Origin: Lunularia cruciata
Lineage: Eukaryota > Streptophyta > Marchantiopsida > Lunulariales > Lunulariaceae
Direction of reading: 5' to 3'
DNA: 64,000 bases
Assembly: GCA_948567375.1 (NCBI GenBank)
Contig: OX419756.1
Coordinates: 74,042,333-74,106,332 of the forward strand
The position numbers and the translations under genes are program-made. A model generated the notes under the pieces. It was not told the DNA's origin and made no database searches. It saw only the letters and a program-made list of their open reading frames with translations. Position 1 is the first letter of the stretch. The number at the start of each line of letters is the position of its first letter. Shown in pieces: positions 1 to 12,000 of the stretch.

Positions 1-84
1 CATGCATACATGTGCCATAAAGTTCCTGGATGTTCGAATTTATTATTATCTGCAGCTGTACTGATTGAGAACTTCTGTTTCCAG

Positions 85-3000
85 AATGGCGACTTCTTAG
101 ACTCTTGCATTTCTCTTGGAAGCAACAGCAGCTACACTGTCTCTGAAGACGATGGCGTATTTTTAGAAGGTCAGCCAGAAAGACCTACGGACGCCAGTTC
201 ACAGAAGGAGTTTACAGCAGGCGCTCAGGATGAGCATCCCCCAAACGATCAATCTCATGAGAAGCCAGTTGTTGAGATAATTTTCAATCTACAGGCGAGT
301 GAAATATAAAAGCTGTCTTGTTTGCTGTCTGGATCTTCGCAACTATACCTGGGTAGGTGCATAATGCTTGCATTATTGCATCGATGGTCTAGTAAAGTCT
401 AATCCCGTAAAGTCTAATCCGATCTTATAAGTCTTGTTTAATATATTGTGATGAGAACCTTTGTTTCTGTTCTTTAGAGTAGATGGTCTATTCTTAGGCA
501 TTCTGATTTCTGATATATTAGACATCGTAACACTCAGCTTCCCTAGTCTCACCAGAGCTGACACTCTTAATTGCACACAGAAAGACTCAACTCTCTCCTA
601 GCCTTCAAAGACATTCAAAGACAGTACAGCCAGTTCACTCACGCAGCACAAATAGCCTCCAATACTGAGATACAGAACTCCAATACAGAACACTCTTGAG
701 GCAGCTCAGGACTTCATGAGATGCAGAGGGGAAGTGCTAGAATTCAACTCCAGTAAAAGAAACTCCTGACTAGGATTATATAGATAGATGAGTGTACTGA
801 AAGGTGTGCTGAATGGTGTGCTACCATAGTGCTCATGTAACACATGCAGCTCATGGAAAGCACATGAACAGTGGATATGAACAGTGTTCGCCCATGAACA
901 ATATTTATTTTGTCTGATTCTAACAAAAAGTCCCTAAACTAGAGATTACCTAATTTAACACTCCCACTAGATGATAGTTTAGGACTATTCCCATTTCTAC
1001 TACACATTTCATGTGTTTATCTTTAGGTAGTGCTTTTGTAAACACATCTGCTGTCATCTCCTGTGTAGGACAGTAAACTAACTTCACAACATTCTCCTTT
1101 TCTTTCTCCTCTACAAATCTTCTTCTAATCTCAATGTGCTTAGTCCTTGGGTGATGTACAGGATTTCTGCTGAGTGCTATACTTCCTGTATTGTCACAGT
1201 ACAATGTAGTAGGACTTTCCTGCTCAAAACCCAGCTCCTTAAGAAGTCACCTGTTCCAGATGACTTCTTGAGTAGCATTTGAAGCAGCCATAAATTCTGC
1301 CTCAGTAATAGACAGAGCAACAGATGTTTGCTGTTTACTACGCCAACTGATTGCTCCACCACTAAGCATAACTACATATCCACTAGTTGATCTGTTGTTA
1401 TCTGTGTCATCTCCCCAACTAGCATCTATATTTGCTTCAAGAGTAGGAGCAAGTATGTTCCCTTGCTTTCTGTACTCCAAGAATGCATCTGGAGTACCCT
1501 TTAAGTACCTGAATACTCTCTTTATACCTTTCCAATGTGCTTGTGCAGGGTTGCTATTATATCTAGCTAGTGCTCCCACTGCATAGCATATATCTGGTCT
1601 TGTACAGACCATGATAAACATTAGAAAACCAGGAGCACTCTGATACAATACTTTGTCACATAGGTTCATCTCCCCATCTATGATTCTGCTGTGCTTCCAC
1701 CCCAGATCAAGAGGTGTAGAGACAGGATTCGCGCCTGTCATCTGATACTTAGCTAGTATGGATCTCACATACTGTGGTTGACTGATTTGGATCCATCCTG
1801 CTTCTCTGTCTCTGCTCACTTTGATTCCCAAAACGAGTTTTACAGGACCAAGGATAGTCATCTCAAAAACAGAGCACAAGAAATCTATCACTCCTTTGAT
1901 AGATTCACTGTTCCCCAACAGTAATAGATCATCTACATATACAGCTATGTATACATCATCTCTAGTATACACACTCATGTCAGAATCTGCTTGTTTGAAA
2001 TCCTGCTCTCTCAAGTATGAGTCTAGTTTCTCATACCAGGCTCTAGGAGCTTGCTTAAGACCATATAAAGCTTTCTTAAGCAAGCATATGTTTCCTTTGC
2101 CTTCAGTATATCCATCTGGAACATCCATGTAGATAGTCTCTCTCAAATCTCCATTCAGAAAGGCTGTTTTCACATCCAACTGCTCCACTTCCCAATCTCT
2201 CTCTGCTGGAAGAGCTAGAAGCATGCGAATAGATCCATACCTGGCAACTGGTGCAAAAGTTTCTGAATAATCTATTGATGCTTCCTGATTGAAGCCCTTT
2301 GCAACAAGTCTTGCCTTGTACTTCAGGATCTCATTCTCAGCTCCACGTTTGACCCTGAAAACCCATTTGCAGCCAATTGCTTTCCTACCTGGTGGTAAAT
2401 CAGCTAGTACCCATGTACCATTAGTCTGAAGAGACTTCTTCTCTTCTGCCAGAGCCAACTCCCACTGACTCGAATCTGGTCTGAACATAGCTTGCTGTAA
2501 AGTGTCTGGATCACAATCTTCATGACAGATGTAAGATTCATCTAACATCTCTTCTGATAGAAAACCAAGTCTATCAATAGGTTTTCTATCTCTCTGTGAT
2601 CTTCTTGGCTCTGTGCCCAGAAGATTCATGCTGTCTCTTGACATCTCTGGAGTCTCACTCAGAGATTCTGCATCTGCAGTATGCTTCTGGGGGTCATCTT
2701 CTGTAGTATCAGAATCAGAAGCCACTGTCTGTTTAGGCCTTCTTTTGTACACCTTCAGACTCTCCTTTGGTGAACCATCAGCTTCAGGTAGAGATTGCTC
2801 TTCTGATGATTGATCTGAAAAACTGACTCTGCATCTTGGGAAGATAGATTGATCAGGCTGATCAAACTGATCAGCTTTCTTCTGCAACTCATCACTGTTC
2901 TCACTCCAAGTCCTCAATTCATCAAAGAGTACATCTCTACTTCTGATGATCTGTCAGACTTAGGATTGTACAGAAGATATCCTTTCAGTCCCTCTTCATA

Positions 3001-6000
3001 TCCTACAAAAAGCATCCTCTCAGCCTTCTTTGTAAACTTCCTCCTCTGCTCCTTGGGGATATGAACATAGGCAGGACATCCAAAAACTTTCAAAGCTGAA
3101 AGATTAGGTGTCTTACCACTCCAGCATTCTTCAGGAGTTCTTCCTTGCAATGCTGTGGTACCACTGATATTTCTAAGAAAATTTGCAGTGCTAATTGCAG
3201 CACCCCAAAACTTTCTCTCCAGCTTGGCATGTTGGAGCATTGCCAATGCTTTGTCCACCAGTGTCCTATTCAACCTTTCTGCAACTCCATTCTGTGCAGG
3301 ACTGTCTCTGGCAGTACAGTCAAGGAGGATTCTTTTTTTCTGACAGAAAAGAGAGGAATTCCTCATTCCTGTACTCTCTGCCTCCATCTGTTCTCAATCG
3401 CTTGACTTTCCTCCCAGTCTGCAACTCAGCCATGGCTACAAACTTCTGGAATTTTCGCAGCATTTCATCCTTGCTTTTCATGAGATAGATAAAGCTCTTT
3501 CTACTGTAATCATCCACAAAGGAAATGTAGTAGGCTGCTCCACTCAATGACTTCTCAGTCATGTATCCCCATACATCAGAATGTATGACATCTAGAAGAC
3601 CAGAAGCTCTAGATGAAGATTTCTTGGGGATAGGAGCTTTGTGTGCCTTACCTTCTGCACACCCAATGCAGAATTCGAGTTTTCCTTTGGGATCTAGTTT
3701 CAACCCCTCCACTACCTTCTCTAGAACAAATAAGTTTTGCTCTGACAGGTGCCCTAACCTCAAATGCCAGAGATGGATATCATTTCTGTTTTCTGCTACC
3801 AACGCGGGATCAAAACAATCAGCTTCCATTAACTTGAACAGTTTCCCTTTGGCAGTACCATACCCAAGGACCAACTCTCCTTTCTTCAAAGTACATTGAT
3901 TTCTGTTGCTTTCAAACAGAACATCCACTCCATACTCCATGAGGCTATGTACTGATATCAAGTTCTTGGTGTAATCTGGAACATACAGTACATTTTCCAA
4001 ATAGCCTTTTCCAGAACATCCCATGAAGGCAATAGGAACTTTGCCAATTCCTACCACTGGATTCAGAATCCCAGGTCCACAACGGACACTCTTGGGAGTC
4101 TTTAGAGGTTGAAGAGTTGAGAACAGCTCCTTCTGATAACAGATATGAGAGGTGGCTCCTGAGTCCAAGAACCATCCAGAACCGTTTGAGGACAACTGTG
4201 ATTCTGCCAACATTCCACAATCCGGCTCTTCTGCTGAGTACCCCTCCTCATCGCTGACTATTTCATGGCACTCCTCTGAGTTATAAGCTGAACTCCCAGA
4301 TGTTCGACCTTTTGCTGGTTGAGGTCTCTTGCCTACCTTCTTCAGCTCTCGTTCTCTCCTTTCTCCTCTCTTGGGACATAAAGGTGCAATATGACCTTTC
4401 TCATGACAGAAATAACAAATCCTGTCATCAACACTACTAACTCCTTTACCAGATTTACTCACTTTGGCTTGCTCTGGTTTGCTCACATTTCCATCTGGCA
4501 CTCTTCTTTAACAAGAAGAAGCACTGAACAGAGTAGCATCTCCCTGCTCATTTAACTTCAGCCCTTTGTCCTCTTTGTGTCTGCTAAACACCAGCAATTT
4601 GCGTATCACATAATCCCATGTGGCAGTTTCAACTGGTAAAACTTGCAGAGCTACTAGGACAGAGTCATAGCTTGAAGGAAGACTATCTAAGAGATGATTG
4701 ATCTCGTACTTCTCTGTAAGTACAACCCCATCCTCCTTGATACTCTTGAAGAGTTTCTGCAGTTTTGACAGATAACAGGTGAAATCTTCACCATCCTGCA
4801 ATCTCAAGTTCTTTACTGCAGACCAGACTCGATAGGAGCTCTCCAGCTTCTCAACAGTGTAATAACTCTTGATTTTGTCCCAAATCTCCCAACTCCAAGC
4901 ATAAGTATCTACTAGGTCTCTAGCTGGCTCTTCCATAGCCCTTAGCAGAAACCTCCTAGTAGTAGCATGCTTGACTCTCTCCTCCTTGTTGGTCTCTAGT
5001 TCATCTATATCATGAGCTTCTAATGCAGTCATAACTGTCTAAGATAGACTTCACATCCAAAGCCCAAGCTTTGTAGTTAGTCTTTCCCAATTTCTCTATA
5101 TCTCTGAGTTCTCCTATCAATCCCGGTGGTGATTGGGGGCCCATAACCTGATGAGAACCTTTGTTCCTGTTCTTTGAAGTAGATGGTCTATTCTCAGGCA
5201 TTCTGACTTCTGATGTATTAGACATCATAACACTCAGTTTCCCTAGTCTCACCAGAGCAGACACTCCTAATTGCACACAGAAAGATTCAATTCTCTCCTA
5301 GCCTTCAAAGACAGTACAGTCAGTTCACTCACGCAGCACAAATAGCCTCCAATACTGAGATACAGAACTCCAATACAGAACACTCCTGAGGCAGCTCAGG
5401 ATTTCACGAGATGCAGAGGGGAAGTGCTAGAATTCAACTCCAGTAGAAGAAACTCCTGACTGGGATTATATAGATAGAAGAGTGTACTGAAAGGTGTGCT
5501 AAAGGGTGTGCTGAATGGTGTGCTACCATAGTGTTCATGTCACACATGCAGCTCATGGAAAGCATGTGAACAGTGGACATGAACAGTGTTCACCCACGAA
5601 CAGTATCTATTTTGTCTGATTCTAACAAAAAGTCCCTAAACTAGAGATTACCTTTTTTAACAGGTTGTCACGTAACTCTAAGGTGTATCTTCAAACATTT
5701 TTCAGTGTAATTTAATGCATGTCGCAAGATTTTCGTATTCTTGAGCTACCACATTATTTTCTAGTAGTTATGAATGCTGCCTGGAAGCTTCTTATACTCA
5801 TATTGGTATTAAAGTATGGTATGCCTTCTGAATCTGTACCGAACCATGAGTTACAGTGATCTTCCCTTGTGTAAAGTACTGCATATTGCTTTTTCCTTGT
5901 TGTGTCTATCCTCTTCACGTTAGAGAAGAGTTAACGTCCTTTCAGACATCGCTGTACATCAATACTTACTTGCTGAAGTGATTCTGATATTTAAGATCCG

Positions 6001-9000
6001 TATCATGCACTGAAGAGAACATAATTCAGAAATGGAATGGCTGAAGACCGACCGTTGACGTTATCATAGTTTAGGCGTAGTTGTGCAAACTTCTACTTGA
6101 GTACGAGAAGGTAAAGACCACTGTCTGCGTCCCCACTTTGACATGTGTAGAGAAGTAAGAATTGCTGACGGTTCATTAACTTGACATGGACATTCTGCCA
6201 GGCTATTGCTCCGGAGCTTACCTTCTATGACAGTATGAAAAAGCCAGCTGCCAGTGTTCTTGTTCCTGAGAGGCTCCTTCGTGCAAGAATGAACGTCTTT
6301 TCAAGGTATTTATATACACGTATCAAGTACAGGATGCAGAGGAGGGGGAGGTTTAGCAGATTTTGAACTTGCATGTAGTCGGCTCATGTCATTTACGATC
6401 ATCTCAATTGGAGATGTAGACGTGCAAAATGGCTAGAGTTGCCCATGTGCGTGGTAGTGAACATCGTCAATTGGATCTTGGATTGATGACTCTTTATGTG
6501 AGAAAACGAGTTGTAGAATGAATCAATTAACCTTGAAAGAACCCCTGATTGGGATTATATAGATACTGAGACTAGAATCAAGTGAACTGAAGGGTGTGCT
6601 AACATACTGTTCATGTAACTCGTGTAGCTTATGGAATTCATGTGAACAGTAGTTTACATGAACAGTAACTCGTGTGAACAGTAGCAGCATGAACAAGTAA
6701 GAAAACGTTTCATTATATTTCTAACATCCCCTCTTAATGGACGTTTTGTAATTGTCTATTGTCCATAATTCCTAGTGCAGGACAAAATTTTGTATGCAGT
6801 TCTCTAGTCAATCCCTTAGTAAAAATGTCTGCAGTATTATCTCTGGTGTCCACACATGAAATAGAAATCTCCTTGTCTTCCACCTTTTCTCTGACAAAGT
6901 GGAATCTGATGTCTATGTGCTTTGTTCTCTCATGCTGCTTTGTTGGAGTAACAAGATCAATTCCGTTGTTACTGTCACAGTACAACTTCATTGTTTCTCC
7001 AGGAAAACCCAGGTCACTTAACAAGCGCTTAAGCCATACTGCTTCAGTCGCTGCCTTTGACAAGGTCATGTATTCCAGATTCAGTGTTGGATAAAGAACA
7101 GAAGCTTGCCTTTTGCTTGACCAACAGACAGCTGCATTACAGAAGATAAAACAGTATCCTCCTGTAGATCGTCTTGTGTCTTGATCTCCTCCCCAATCTA
7201 AGTTGGAGTACCCATGAATGGGAGGACTAGATGCACTGTAAGTTATGCCCTGTGACAATGTGCCTTGAATGTAATGGAAAATCTGTTTGACAGCCTTCCA
7301 ATGGTTCAGGCCAGGATTTGCAATATACTTGGCAACTGAACTGACGTCCTAAGCCAGATCAGGCCTGGTGCTGACCATAGCCCACATCAAACTCCCCACT
7401 GCAGATTGGTAAGGTAATGTTTTCATATACTTTCTCTCTTGATCAGTTTTTGGACAATCTTGAAGACTTAATCTCACTCCTGATTCTACAGGATTGTAAA
7501 CAGGTTTACAGTCTTGCATGTGAAACGAGTAAGAATCTCTCTTAAATATCTCTCTTGAGATAGACTGATCTTTCTTTGTTTTCTGTTCTCTTGTGACTTG
7601 CAACTGAAGACAATGACTAATCTCTCCCATATCAGCCATCTCAAAACCCTGTTTAAGAGACTTTTTGACAGAGAGAAGAAGAGAAAGATTATTGCTGGCA
7701 AGGATGCAATCATTTACATAAAGAGGTAAGATGACAAAATGAGAACCAGAATGGAAGATATAGAGATTAGAATCAGCTCCAGAGCGCTCAAATCCCAAAC
7801 CTAGTAAACACTGATCAAACTTGTGGTACCACTGTCTGGTGGACTGTTTGAGACCATACAAAGCCTTTAGAGTTGTAAAACCAGTGGCCCATGTTTAGTG
7901 GCTTGTTGCTGCGTGTGCTGGTCAGGAGTCAGCAAGCCAGGAGGAATGTGCATGTAGATTTTCTCAGTCAATGTGCCATTGAGAAAAGCTGTTTTGACAT
8001 CAAGAGCATGCACTTCCAAATCGTCCTGAGCTGAGTAAGCAAGCAGCACGCGAATTGTTGTCAATTTGACAACATGAGAGTAGGTCTCAGTGTAGTCAAT
8101 ACCTGGAACTTGAGAGAAACCACGAGCAACAAGTCCAGCCTTGTACCTTTGGATCAAGCCTTGTGCATTGAATTTCTTCTTAAATCCACTTACAGGTGAC
8201 TGCCTTGCGACCTGCTGGTAACTCAGTGATGACCCATGTGTGATTGTTCTCCATGGACTGAAGCTCATCTTGAATAGCCTCAAACCATTTACTGGAATCA
8301 GGTCCAGCGTTAGCAGCTTCATAAGTGTCAGGATCAGGGTCAGATGCAGAATAATGCACACTTAGTGCATTAGCAGACTCCAACAGTGCATCATATTTTC
8401 GAACTGGAGTGCGAACACAGGTGCCTTGACGCACAGAAGGTGCTTGGCCAGCATCTGGAGAAGGTAGAGGTTTTGGCCTCCTAGTGTAAACAATTGTAGA
8501 GAATCCTGAGGACCTGTGGGGAGTGCCAGAACTAGAAGGTAAGGATTGTAGTGAAGAAGGTAATGCAGGAGGAATTGTTGGAGCTGTAAGATTGTGGAGA
8601 GGAGGTGACTGAGTAGGAGTTGGTGGGGATGGACTGTGGGTAGACTGAGAACTAGAAGCAGGAGAGGGAATGAAAATTGTCGGATCACATATGAAATCCA
8701 GTTGAACATCCTGAGTGTCAGAACATTGTTTATGTTCATGAGCATAGGTATGTTGCTGAAACTGAACATCTCTTGACAGAAGAATGGAGTTATCAGATAT
8801 TTTCTGTAGTCTATAAGCTTTACTATCCTGATCATAACCAAGAAAGATACACTTGGAAGAATTAGAATTGAGTTTAGATCTGGGAGAAGATGGAACATGT
8901 GCATAAGCATTGCACCCAAAAATGCGAAGTAGGATAGATTAGGTTTATAACCAAACCAGAGTTGGAAGGGTGTGACTTCGGAGGAGATGGCTCTGGTAGG

Positions 9001-12000
9001 ACTTTGATTTTGCAGAAAGTTGGCAGTGTATAGTGCCTCTCTCCAGTAAGGCTTGCGGAGTCCAGACTCAAATAACATAGCGCGGACTGCTTCCACCAAT
9101 GTTCTGTTCTTTCTCTCAGCAACACCATTTTGCTGAGGAGTATGTGGAGTGCTGAACTGGCGCATGATACCTTTGCCTTTGCAGACAAGATGAAAATCTG
9201 CATAGTTGTATTCACCACCATTGTCTGAGCGCAGCACCCGAACCTTCTGATTGAGTTGAGTCTCTGCATAGGTCATGTATTCTTGAAAACAAGTAAAAAT
9301 TTCATGTTTGAACTTGAATAGATACAAGAATGTGTACCTTGTGTAATCATCAATGAAGGTCACAAAGTATCTGTGACCAGTGTAAGTAGCAGAAGAGATG
9401 GGACCACAAACATCAGAATGGACAGAGCGCCAATGGAACAGTGGCCTAGTAGCTCCTTCCTGAGGTAAGGGACTTCGAGTATGCTTGCCATGAAGACAAG
9501 GTCAGCAAACAGGAAACAAATTAGGATGGATCCGATCCATCCCAGCAACCAGATCTTTGTCTTGTAGAAGTTGAAGTCTATTCTTGCTGATGTGCCCAAG
9601 TAGTTGATGTAATAGGGAAGTAATAGCGGAAGATGTATCTTTGGTTGGAATAGAGATTGCAGCTGCTTGAGATGGTTGAAACTGAGTTGATGTAGAGACT
9701 GCAGCATCTTGAGGTTGCTCAATGGACTCTCCCAGAAGCCAAAAGTTGTCCAATCTAGGACAGGATGCAATCAGATTCTGCAGATCATCATAAAGGAAAA
9801 TGCTGGTTTCCTTTAATTGAAATGATCCATGTGACTTGCTCAATTGAAGTGCCGAATAGAGATTCTTGTTCAGCAAAGGAACATGTAGAACATCTTCTAG
9901 CATGTAAGACTTCCTGAACAAGCTAGCTTAACAGAAACTGTCCCATGGCCTAGAATAACAATGTTGGAACCATCAGCCAAGTAAACTTGTATAGGTGGTG
10001 AATATGTTTCATAGACAAGGAAACAGGTTCGTTGGTAGGTCATGTGCTGAGAAGCAGCAGTGTCGATGTACCATCTCTTGTCCTGAGTGACGAAAGGAAC
10101 AACATCAACATTGTACCAAGAGAGATGAGTTGTAGAAGCATTGGACTGATGGTGTTCCTTGCCTCCTTTCTCCCTTGCATCAGCAATGTGCTTGCGAGAA
10201 TCTTTGATGTGATGTCCCTTCTTTGAGCAGTACTGACATATGATAGAAGGTCTGAAGGAATTTCCTCCAGAAGATGGAGAGAAAGAACTCTGATCCTGAC
10301 TGGAAGGTCTGCGGAAAGATTTCTGACTAGAAAGACCATGAGATTCATTCTTCCAGCTCCCCTTGCCTTTACCTTTGTTTTTGTAAGAAGATGTAGAGTC
10401 TTGTGTGATTGCTAGAGCAGTTTTTGCACTACAAGACCTTCATACTTCATACTGATCTCTTTTTGAAGAAGAGGGGCAATGACATCAGAGAGATGTAGTG
10501 CCTTATGTGTTCGCAATGATTGCAGAAAATAATTGAAACTAGAAGGCATAGATCTCATCAAATGAAACTTAGTCTGCTGGTCATCTATTGGGTTGTTCAC
10601 TGCAGCTAATTGGGTGAAGACTCCTCGAAAATTGGTAATCTGCTTTGTTACACTGGTGCTTTCATGCATCTTCAAATTCATCAAAGTGTCCAGAAGGTAC
10701 ATGATTGTGACATCATAAGTAACTTCGTACATGGTCGATCCATCCATCCATGCTTCGCTGGCCAACATGTGCATGCTGATGGTAGGAACAAATTCAGGAG
10801 CTAATCTTGAATTTATTACTTCAAGAGCAAAGAAGATTCTTATGCTCCCAATCAAGTAGAGTAGCAGCTGAAGTGGGTTTGATTTCAGTTCCATCAACAA
10901 TTGTAAAAATTGAAACCATCTTCAGTTTGAGTGCAAGACAATATTTCCAAGATTGGAAATAATTATCATTGAATTTGATAAAAATAGTGTCAAATCATAT
11001 AGTTGGAATAGCAAATATAGCACCAGTAGGAGCACCAACACCAGCAACAGGACCAACCGGGGCAGGAGCACCAACACCAGCACCAGTAAGAGTAGAAGCA
11101 CCAGCCGCAACAGACATAATGATTTGATTCACAGAGGATAGTGGAGAATTTTTCTCCCAAAATCCAAACTACCAGAGGATATAAGAGAAAATTCTCTCCT
11201 AATACCCATAGAACGAGACATTCTTTAGAGGAGGAAACTCTCCCCATACACTAGTGTGTAAGAAAAATGTATCTAGTGTGTAAGAAAATTAGAACTCTCC
11301 GAATTTCGAAACTGTGTGCTAAGGCGTCCCCTAGTAGCAAAAGAAAAAATTCTATGACTTTTAGCTCTGATACCATGTGAAAAAACGAATTGTAGAATGA
11401 ATCAATAACCTTGAAAGGACTCCTGACTGGGATTATATAGATATTGATATTAGAATGAAGTGAATTGAAGGGTGTGCTAACATACTGTACATGTAACTCG
11501 TGTAGCTCATGTAACTCATGTGAATAGTAGTTTGTATGAACAATAACTCGTGTGAACAGGAGCAACATGAACAGTAACAAAATGCCTCATTATAGTTCTA
11601 ACACTTTATGGGTAGCACCAAGATTTCCGTGCAGATAATCGGGCTTATTCCTGAACGTGTTACAATATCTCTGGAGTACCAAGTATCGTATCAAACTTCT
11701 ATTTAGTACATAGGACGTATGAACTACATTATAACGGTACAAAAAACCATACCGTGTTTTGGTACTGTGTCTTAGCCAAGCGGCTCGTCTCTTCTCTGAC
11801 TCTGTTTTACAGACTCGTCCTCAAAGGAGAAGACATGGAGCTTAATGCACAAGTAAATGCTTTGACAATTGAAGCAAGCAGTGGTATACATGTGTTGGAG
11901 CCAGTAGACATGGCTGTCAAATACAGTAAAGTCTCTGGAAAGCAACATATCCATGTTGCCTTGACCGAAGTTGCCACAAACTTTTCGTTCAGTATTCTGC

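Larger units (their letters stand above)
449..5662 (-). mobile_element. Copia-1: full-length Ty1/copia retrotransposon, inactivated
   Basis: A 5.2-kb element on the minus strand, inside and antisense to the first visible VPS13 intron. It has two long terminal repeats (449-960 and 5149-5662), each TGTTAA...CATCA in element orientation. The polypurine tract (AGTGGGAG, minus strand) lies at 961-968, and the primer-binding site abuts the 5' LTR. Gag, CCHC, protease, integrase, reverse transcriptase and RNase H follow in Copia order. The flanking pentamers TATTG (444-448) and GGTTG (5663-5667) agree at only 3 of 5 positions, so the target duplication is eroded or the ends differ slightly. Stops and frameshifts make it non-autonomous now. 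Confidence 0.92.
6497..11603 (-). mobile_element. Copia-2: full-length Ty1/copia retrotransposon with perfect target duplication
   Basis: A 5.1-kb minus-strand element. LTRs are 6497-6726 and 11376-11603, starting TGTTAG and ending TCACA in element orientation. The identical pentamer CTTTA flanks both sides (6492-6496 and 11604-11608), a perfect 5-bp target duplication. The primer-binding site TGGTATCAGAGC (minus strand, 11364-11375) directly abuts the 5' LTR, and the polypurine tract AAGAGGGGA is at 6727-6735. The coding region is broken by several frameshifts and stops. Confidence 0.95.

Noticed and set aside
5122-5148. Possible tRNA fragment (GGGCCCATAACC)
   Set aside because: Only the anticodon arm matches, it abuts an LTR, and no acceptor or D-arm is present. 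It is a primer-binding site, not a tRNA gene.
10953-11141. Ser/Thr/Asn-rich plus-strand frame
   Set aside because: It is the antisense of the Ala/Gly/Val-rich gag leader of Copia-2.
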